Below, piece after piece: positions 6,681 through 10,572 of a stretch of DNA of 10,572 bases. The notes below the pieces were generated by a model that had not been told where the DNA came from, did no database searches, and saw nothing but the letters and a program-made list of their open reading frames with translations. The translations under genes were made by a program, and so were the position numbers. This stretch comes from Thermodesulfobacteriota bacterium (lineage in GTDB: Bacteria > Desulfobacterota_D > UBA1144 > Nemesobacterales > UBA2774): NCBI GenBank assembly GCA_039028315.1, contig JBCCIH010000070.1, positions 1 to 10,572 on the forward strand. Reading direction: 5' to 3'. Numbering within the stretch: the first letter of the stretch is position 1; every line of letters begins with the position of its first letter.

Positions 6681-6749
6681 TTTCACTATTTTACAATTCT
6701 TTGGTATAGCTTAAGATTTTCAACAAGTATTTATAAATAGTTTTTGTAA

Positions 6750-7028
6750 CTACTCGTCGTTTAATTTACCGATTAGCTCACGACTAGGCCTAAAGTGAGG
6801 TAATTTCTTAGATGAAACCGTAACTTTATCGCCAGTTCTAGGATTACGGCCTTCATATGAACCATAGCTTTTTGTAAAAAAGCTTCCAAATCCTCTAATT
6901 TCGATTCTACCATCATTTTCGAGAACCTCTGTCATATGCTCAATAATGGTATCGAGAATCTGCTCTGATTGTGAAGGTTGCAAATTAAATTTGTCGGCCA
7001 ATTCTTTTTCAATATCTGATCGTTTCAT
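6750..7028 (-). CDS. IHF-beta/HU family DNA-bending protein
   Basis: Nucleoid-associated histone-like protein of 92 residues that bends DNA as a dimer. The N-terminal helical dimerisation region (1-40) leads to RIEIRGFGSF (41-50), the family signature. The beta-arm follows with RNPRTG (61-66), whose P63 is the intercalating proline, then KKLPHFRPSREL. RIEIRGFGSF and PHFxPxxEL resemble the IHF beta subunit more than HU, but subunit assignment from sequence alone is uncertain, and I give no gene symbol. A GGGGGT ribosome-binding site lies 6 nt before the ATG, and a good promoter lies upstream. No strong hairpin terminator follows; the 3' gap holds only an AT-rich palindrome (ATTTATAAAT). Confidence 0.93.
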   Translation of the reverse strand: MKRSDIEKELADKFNLQPSQSEQILDTIIEHMTEVLENDGRIEIRGFGSFFTKSYGSYEGRNPRTGDKVTVSSKKLPHFRPSRELIGKLNDE

Positions 7029-7081
7029 GCAATGACCCCCATCCGAATTAACTGAGTCTAAAAAATACCCATCCCAAATGC

Positions 7082-7110
7082 ACTTTAGATAATTTTCAAA
7101 TGTTTGTCAA
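7082..7110 (-). promoter_or_regulatory. Sigma-70-like promoter of the IHF/HU gene
   Basis: The minus strand reads TTGACA (7110-7105, perfect -35), a 17-base spacer, and TAAAGT (7087-7082, four of six). Transcription would begin around 7075, leaving a leader of about 47 nt containing the G-rich ribosome-binding site. Confidence 0.65.
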
Positions 7111-7146
7111 GTGTTATATGATAGTTACAGCAAGTTCATATAACCC

Positions 7147-7168
7147 CGTCTTAGTTATGACTAAGCCG
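7147..7168 (-). other. Imperfect inverted repeat downstream of the nitroreductase-like gene
   Basis: A six-bp stem CTTAGT/ACTAAG (7150-7155 with 7160-7165) around a TATG loop, extended by two more pairs across one mismatch. On the minus strand it lies 13 nt past the stop of the upstream gene but is not followed by a T run. It could be a weak terminator, an RNA 3'-end stabiliser or a regulatory site for the downstream promoter. Confidence 0.35.
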
Positions 7169-7180
7169 TGAATCAGCTAA

Positions 7181-8590
7181 TTATGTTCTTGCTGACTTAC
7201 GTCCATTTGCTTTTTTTGCATTCTTCTTTGCAACTTTTGTAGCCTTCTTTCCCTTTCCGGTATTATCCTTAAATCTTTTTAAGTGAACATCCGAATAGGA
7301 TCCTTTTGGGTAATGTTCGTCATAGAATTCAACATCGATGTTCATAGCCTGGAACACTAGCCTCATGTACATAGGATCTACAAAAGCTGGGAACCTTCCA
7401 TAGGTATCGTAAATATAATTTGCGACATCCTTTACAATCTGCTTCGTTGTCTCAGTTGGTTTTGGAGCTCTCATTAAATGCTTATCTGCTTCTGTGTATG
7501 GAAACGGCTTATTAGATTCCCAGTTGGCATCTTTATGTTCATGGAACATATCAATAGCTTCGTTCATATCTTTGTAATATGGAGGACAGTAGCCCTGAAA
7601 AACTCCGTCTCTACCAACTGGAATGGTAGTCGGAGGATTAATTACACCTTTCTTAGGCTCAACAAATCTAAATCCTAGTCCTTTGAAAAGATCAGGAGCT
7701 GCACCCAAAGCAAATCTTGGGATGAAACCGCTAAATGTCCATCCTGCAAGACCTAAAGCCTGTAGTGCGAGGCTCATGTTCTGGCATATAAATGCTTGTT
7801 CAACATTTAGTCCTGTTAGTACGCGTGACTCAAGATCAAATAGCGAGAGTTTAACGCTATCTTTTAATCTACCCTTCTTTATCCACTTACTAACTCCAGC
7901 AGGTTTTCCGGTGAGATCATCAATAATTGTGAACCCATAAGTATTACTACAATATAGGTGTAGTAAGTTTAAGTACTCCTCAGTAATATCAGTTACCGGA
8001 ATATAAACTGATGTTCCGGGCTTATTAGTATTCCATTGGTTAAAATTAAATAGTCCTGGCATACGATCGGGCAGATCAGCCCTACCGTCATCAAGTTTTA
8101 CAAGGCTTTCTCTATAGAGTTCAAGCACTCTTTCCATTCTCTCGTTACGGTCCATTTTAAAGAACATATCGAGCTCATGGTTTTTGGGAAGCATATGTTT
8201 TACATCTATGTGATATAGTCCGTTATCGTTTGTGAAAAATAGTTCTGTACCATGGTTATTACACGCTGATGGCCAGGTGCGCCCTGTCCACTGACATAGC
8301 AGATCAATTCCTGTCTCTGGTGGCAGATCGGCAAGACATAGCCCGGTAAGTCCAGTTCCGGACCAAGCTAAAAGTGCCTCATCTAGCTCTTCAAGTGGTA
8401 GAGGATCGTAGTTGGATGTATAGCCTAAAGTCTGATCGGGAAGATCCATACCAAGCCCAAACCTTCTTGAGCGACGGTTAAAGATAGAATCGAATAAAGG
8501 ATATTTTAATGCGTCTTCATATCTCTTTGGTAATTTAAATTTACCATTGCCTTTCCCATTTTTACTTTTGCCGTTACCCTTTTTAGCCAT
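7181..8590 (-). CDS. Divergent nitroreductase/SagB-like flavin oxidoreductase with lysine-rich tails
   Basis: Protein of 469 residues with no name I recognise with certainty. Residues 33-45 (FDSIFNRRSRRFG) resemble the RRSxR FMN-binding start of the nitroreductase fold, followed by PLPLEELDEALLAWSGTG (63-80). RTWPSACNNHGTELFF (104-119) then GLYHID mirrors the RxxPSaGalyplElY and GLYxY pattern of SagB/ThcOx-type dehydrogenases. AFICQNMSLALQALGLAGW (266-284) matches the late nitroreductase helix (QNxxLAAxaLGL). The likely role is an FMN-dependent redox enzyme; the substrate is unknown. Residues 1-23 hold nine basic and no acidic residues, and 441-469 hold twelve basic and one acidic, like histone-H1 tails. 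No cyclodehydratase or precursor peptide is nearby. A GGAGGC site 5 nt before the ATG fixes the start. The fold call is by motif resemblance only. Confidence 0.65.
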   Translation of the reverse strand: MAKKGNGKSKNGKGNGKFKLPKRYEDALKYPLFDSIFNRRSRRFGLGMDLPDQTLGYTSNYDPLPLEELDEALLAWSGTGLTGLCLADLPPETGIDLLCQWTGRTWPSACNNHGTELFFTNDNGLYHIDVKHMLPKNHELDMFFKMDRNERMERVLELYRESLVKLDDGRADLPDRMPGLFNFNQWNTNKPGTSVYIPVTDITEEYLNLLHLYCSNTYGFTIIDDLTGKPAGVSKWIKKGRLKDSVKLSLFDLESRVLTGLNVEQAFICQNMSLALQALGLAGWTFSGFIPRFALGAAPDLFKGLGFRFVEPKKGVINPPTTIPVGRDGVFQGYCPPYYKDMNEAIDMFHEHKDANWESNKPFPYTEADKHLMRAPKPTETTKQIVKDVANYIYDTYGRFPAFVDPMYMRLVFQAMNIDVEFYDEHYPKGSYSDVHLKRFKDNTGKGKKATKVAKKNAKKANGRKSART

Positions 8591-8641
8591 GCGATGCCTC
8601 CGGATGTTATAAAAGTTTTTTTGTATTTAAAACCCCATAGA

Positions 8642-8670
8642 AATTTAAAGTAAGTTGGCAATAATTGCAA
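8642..8670 (-). promoter_or_regulatory. Possible promoter of the nitroreductase-like gene
   Basis: In the divergent gap the minus strand has TTGCAA (8670-8665), 17 bases, and TAAATT (8647-8642), each four of six consensus matches. This would give a leader of about 45 nt. TTGCAA is itself palindromic and lies in the partial dyad GCAATAATTGC (8658-8668). Confidence 0.4.
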
Positions 8671-8697
8671 GGCATTTCGGCATACAATAAAGAGATT

Positions 8698-8702
8698 AGG
8701 AG
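8698..8702 (+). promoter_or_regulatory. Ribosome-binding site deciding the start of the small membrane gene
   Basis: AGGAG at 8698-8702 is the only Shine-Dalgarno match upstream of the small plus-strand gene. It lies 7 nt before the ATA codon at 8710, an ideal distance, and 49 nt before the first conventional start (GTG at 8752). An in-frame TAA at 8704-8706 excludes any earlier start. Confidence 0.6.
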
Positions 8703-8709
8703 TTAACTC

Positions 8710-8937
8710 ATAAAAAGGCTATTAATCTTTATCATTTCATTTGCACTTTTAGTGTTGACTGTTCCATGGTTTTTTACTGGATTTGGAGATGCTGAATTTT
8801 TAGGATTTCCACTATGGGCAGTTTACAGCTTATGCATGAGCATTGTCTATGCAATTGTTATCGCTATATTACTCGGACGATATTGGAGCGTATCGGCAGA
8901 CGACAACAATAGAGACTCAAAGGGCGGTGCATCATGA
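8710..8937 (+). CDS. Small two-helix membrane protein accompanying the symporter, probable ATA start
   Basis: With an ATA start the product is 75 residues. It has a first hydrophobic helix (KRLLIFIISFALLVLTVPWF), a short loop with GFGDAEFLGFPLW, a second helix to about residue 56 (YSLCMSIVYAIVIAILLGRYW) and a polar Ser/Asp/Asn-rich tail. This size, layout and position resemble the small DUF3311-like or DUF485-like proteins encoded just before sodium:solute symporters; exact family membership is uncertain. Its stop overlaps the symporter start (ATGA), so the two are co-translated and probably work together in the inner membrane. Using the GTG at 8752 would cut off the first helix and leave no ribosome-binding site. 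An ATA start is very rare, so a sequencing error (ATG) or other non-AUG initiation is an alternative. Confidence 0.75.
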   Translation: MKRLLIFIISFALLVLTVPWFFTGFGDAEFLGFPLWAVYSLCMSIVYAIVIAILLGRYWSVSADDNNRDSKGGAS

Positions 8938-10418
8938 ACACAGATGCACTTTTAAACTCAGGCGGCATCATATTCATGTCTGCCTATTTAGGCTCCTTAA
9001 TACTAATAGGTCTTTTGGGGAAACTTAAGCAAAAAGAGAACTCACTCTCAGATTTTTACCTAGCCGGCAGGAATATGGGGTTTTTTGTATTGTTCTTAAC
9101 TCTTTATGCAACTCAATACAGCGGCAACACTATTGTTGGATATGCCGGAAAAGCATATAGAGAGGGATACACAGTCCTTTTAAGTGTAACATTTATGATG
9201 TCAGTTATTGGTGGGTATCTTTTATTTGCTCCTAAACTATACAGACTATCTAAGAAGTTTAATTTCATAACTATTGGTGATTATATCCAGCACCGCTATA
9301 ACTCTAGAGTTCTTACAATTCTAGCGGTTCTATTATTAATAATTGCACTAGCAAACTTTATACTCACAAACTTAAAAGCGATGGGTCACATTGTTGAAGC
9401 AACAACTGGTGGACAAGTTTCTTTTGTATATGGCGTGCTAGCCCTCTCACTAATCATGGTTATATACGAAACTCTTGGGGGGCTAAGGAGCGTTGCTTGG
9501 ACAGATGTAATTCAAGGAGTAATTTTACTACTAGGTTGCGCTATTATATTTATAGCCATTCAATACCAATATGACGGCCTTAGCTCAGCAGCAGAATATT
9601 TTAAAACCAATAGCCCAGATATTTGGGCAGCCCCCACATGGGAAGAGAAAAGAGTCTGGCTAAGCACTTTATTAATAGTTATTTTTGGAATCTCAATTTA
9701 TCCCCAGGCAATACAGCGTATATACTCAGCAAAAGATGAGCGTACATTAAAACGCTCACTCCAAGTGATGGTATTTATGCCATTAGTGACTACTTTCTTT
9801 ATTGTAGTTATTGGAATAGTAGGCAGCGCGCAAATGCCAGGACTTGATAGGGACGGAAGTGAGCAGATTACTCTTATATTGCTTAGCGATATTGCAAAAA
9901 ATATCCCAGGTATTGAGTATGTAATAATTTTATTTATCACAGCTGCAGTTGCCGCTATTATGTCGACTGTCGACTCAGCCCTTTTGGCTATATCTTCACT
10001 ATTTACACAAGATCTCTACAGGATTGCAAAACCAAAATCCTCACAGCACCATCTGACATTTATGGGAAAGTTCTTTTCATGGATTATCATGGCCGTAATG
10101 GCTTATATGGCTATACACCTTCCGCAGACAATATGGAGACTAATGGAAATAAAGCTTGAGATTCTCTCTCAGGTAGCGCCTGCAATAATTTTAGGAATTA
10201 ATATAAAATCCTTAAAAAAAGAAGCTATATTTTCAGGTCTCCTGGTGGGACTCTTAATCACATTTGGAATCATGTACCTAAATTGGCAGGGTATGTCGGA
10301 TAATGCGAGGCCTTGGGGATTTCATGCAGGACTTTGGGGACTTGCAGGTAATCTCATCACGATAGGTGTAGTTTCTATCTTGATGATGAGAAGAAATAAA
10401 TTTAGTAGTGTTCATTGA
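8934..10418 (+). CDS. Sodium:solute symporter (SSS/SLC5 family)
   Basis: Inner-membrane transporter of 494 residues with about 13 predicted helices, coupling sodium entry to uptake of an organic solute. Signatures: DFYLAGRNMGFF (40-51) before the unwound TM1 with ATQYSGNTIVGYAG (59-72); ETLGGLRSVAWTDVIQG (179-195), the classic SSF signature GGxRxVxxTDxxQ; SIYPQAIQRIYSAKD (254-268); and AAIMSTVDSALLAISSLFTQDLYR, whose S344/T345 region corresponds to the sodium (Na2) site of vSGLT and PutP. Substrate is not deducible from sequence; the group includes proline, pantothenate, acetate and sugar carriers. The ATG at 8934 overlaps the stop of the small membrane gene (ATGA), with AGGGCGG upstream as ribosome-binding site. 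Its TGA is directly followed by the stop of a convergent gene. Confidence 0.93.
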   Translation: MNTDALLNSGGIIFMSAYLGSLILIGLLGKLKQKENSLSDFYLAGRNMGFFVLFLTLYATQYSGNTIVGYAGKAYREGYTVLLSVTFMMSVIGGYLLFAPKLYRLSKKFNFITIGDYIQHRYNSRVLTILAVLLLIIALANFILTNLKAMGHIVEATTGGQVSFVYGVLALSLIMVIYETLGGLRSVAWTDVIQGVILLLGCAIIFIAIQYQYDGLSSAAEYFKTNSPDIWAAPTWEEKRVWLSTLLIVIFGISIYPQAIQRIYSAKDERTLKRSLQVMVFMPLVTTFFIVVIGIVGSAQMPGLDRDGSEQITLILLSDIAKNIPGIEYVIILFITAAVAAIMSTVDSALLAISSLFTQDLYRIAKPKSSQHHLTFMGKFFSWIIMAVMAYMAIHLPQTIWRLMEIKLEILSQVAPAIILGINIKSLKKEAIFSGLLVGLLITFGIMYLNWQGMSDNARPWGFHAGLWGLAGNLITIGVVSILMMRRNKFSSVH

Positions 10419-10572
10419 TTAAAGGTTAGGACCTCTATGATCTCCGGCAAAGATCATATCGCTACTAGGCCTTTCTGCCCCACCCTCAGGCTCTATAGTC
10501 ACTGAATAATGTTCTATGTTCCCTAGATCGGAAAGTGCTTCTAGCTCGACAAAATGACTACCCTTAGCGTCA
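10419..10572 (-). CDS. C-terminal fragment resembling an anti-sigma-K (RskA) factor
   Basis: Minus-strand reading frame running from the right window edge to a TAA at 10421-10419, encoding about 51 residues. The visible end includes FVELEALSDLGNIEHYSVT, then IEPEGGAERPSSDMIFAGD and HRGPNL. The SVTIEPEGG..xPS..(M)IFAG pattern resembles the end of RskA-type anti-sigma factor domains (typically AVSLEPxGGSPxPTGPV..G). In those proteins this domain is periplasmic and follows a single transmembrane helix, with a cytoplasmic sigma-binding domain at the N-terminus. The rest of the gene and any sigma factor partner lie outside the window, so the call rests on about 30 residues. Confidence 0.55.
   Translation of the reverse strand, partial: DAKGSHFVELEALSDLGNIEHYSVTIEPEGGAERPSSDMIFAGDHRGPNL

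Noticed and set aside
6721..6750. Terminator after the IHF/HU gene
   Set aside because: Only an AT-only palindrome (ATTTATAAAT) is present, with no GC-rich stem, so termination there is not supported.
7181..8590. Part of a RiPP (thiazole/oxazole) biosynthetic cluster because of SagB-like motifs
   Set aside because: No cyclodehydratase, YcaO, precursor peptide or dedicated exporter is visible nearby; flanking genes are ihfB-like and a symporter pair.
10436..10458. Seven-bp inverted repeat TATGATC/GATCATA as a symporter terminator
   Set aside because: It lies inside the convergent coding frame, the stem is short and AT-rich, and no T run follows on either strand.

Overview
The window reads as chromosomal DNA from a Gram-negative bacterium of moderate to low GC content. 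It has an IhfB-type DNA-bending protein, a SecG with the canonical GGDLGS-type core, a seven-iron ferredoxin of the Azotobacter FdI type, and an anti-sigma-K-like fragment. The gene mix (housekeeping genes in tight cotranscribed blocks, IhfB, FdxA) suggests a Desulfobacterota-like or other uncultured aquatic lineage. That placement is a guess: no rRNA or tRNA is present to fix it. I see no mobile element, CRISPR array, RNA gene or phage gene.

Layout. From 1 to 8590 every gene lies on the minus strand, so transcription runs right to left. Going with transcription: a divergent nitroreductase-fold protein with lysine-rich tails (8590-7181); ihfB-like (7028-6750); def (6643-6074); a four-gene cluster of class I aminotransferase, PGK-like protein, tpiA and secG (6019-2407) joined by stop/start overlaps or a 6-nt gap; fdxA-like ferredoxin (2316-2050) closed by a strong terminator; nth and a YhcC-type radical SAM gene joined by a TAATG overlap (1972-384); and the start of a Bax-inhibitor/YccA-family membrane protein cut by the left edge. 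The plus strand carries a divergent two-gene unit, a small membrane protein and a sodium:solute symporter (8710-10418). The symporter's stop directly abuts the stop of a truncated minus-strand gene that resembles the C-terminus of an RskA-type anti-sigma factor.

How the genes fit together. The aminotransferase/PGK-like/tpiA/secG block looks like the widespread gapA-pgk-tpiA-secG glycolysis/secretion operon with its first gene replaced by an aminotransferase. The gene in the pgk slot is strikingly degenerate: nearly every 3-phosphoglycerate-binding basic residue and several nucleotide-site residues are substituted, while the neighbouring tpiA is canonical. This is the most interesting object in the window. 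The divergent unit pairs a sodium:solute symporter with a two-helix accessory membrane protein, whose only well-placed start codon appears to be ATA.

Other points of note are a long, base-free acidic Gln/Pro-rich tail on SecG, a SagB/nitroreductase-like protein of unknown role with histone-H1-like basic ends, and promoters placed so close to the def and aminotransferase start codons that leaderless mRNAs are likely. I found no clear evidence of an undescribed multi-gene system; most of the window is housekeeping.
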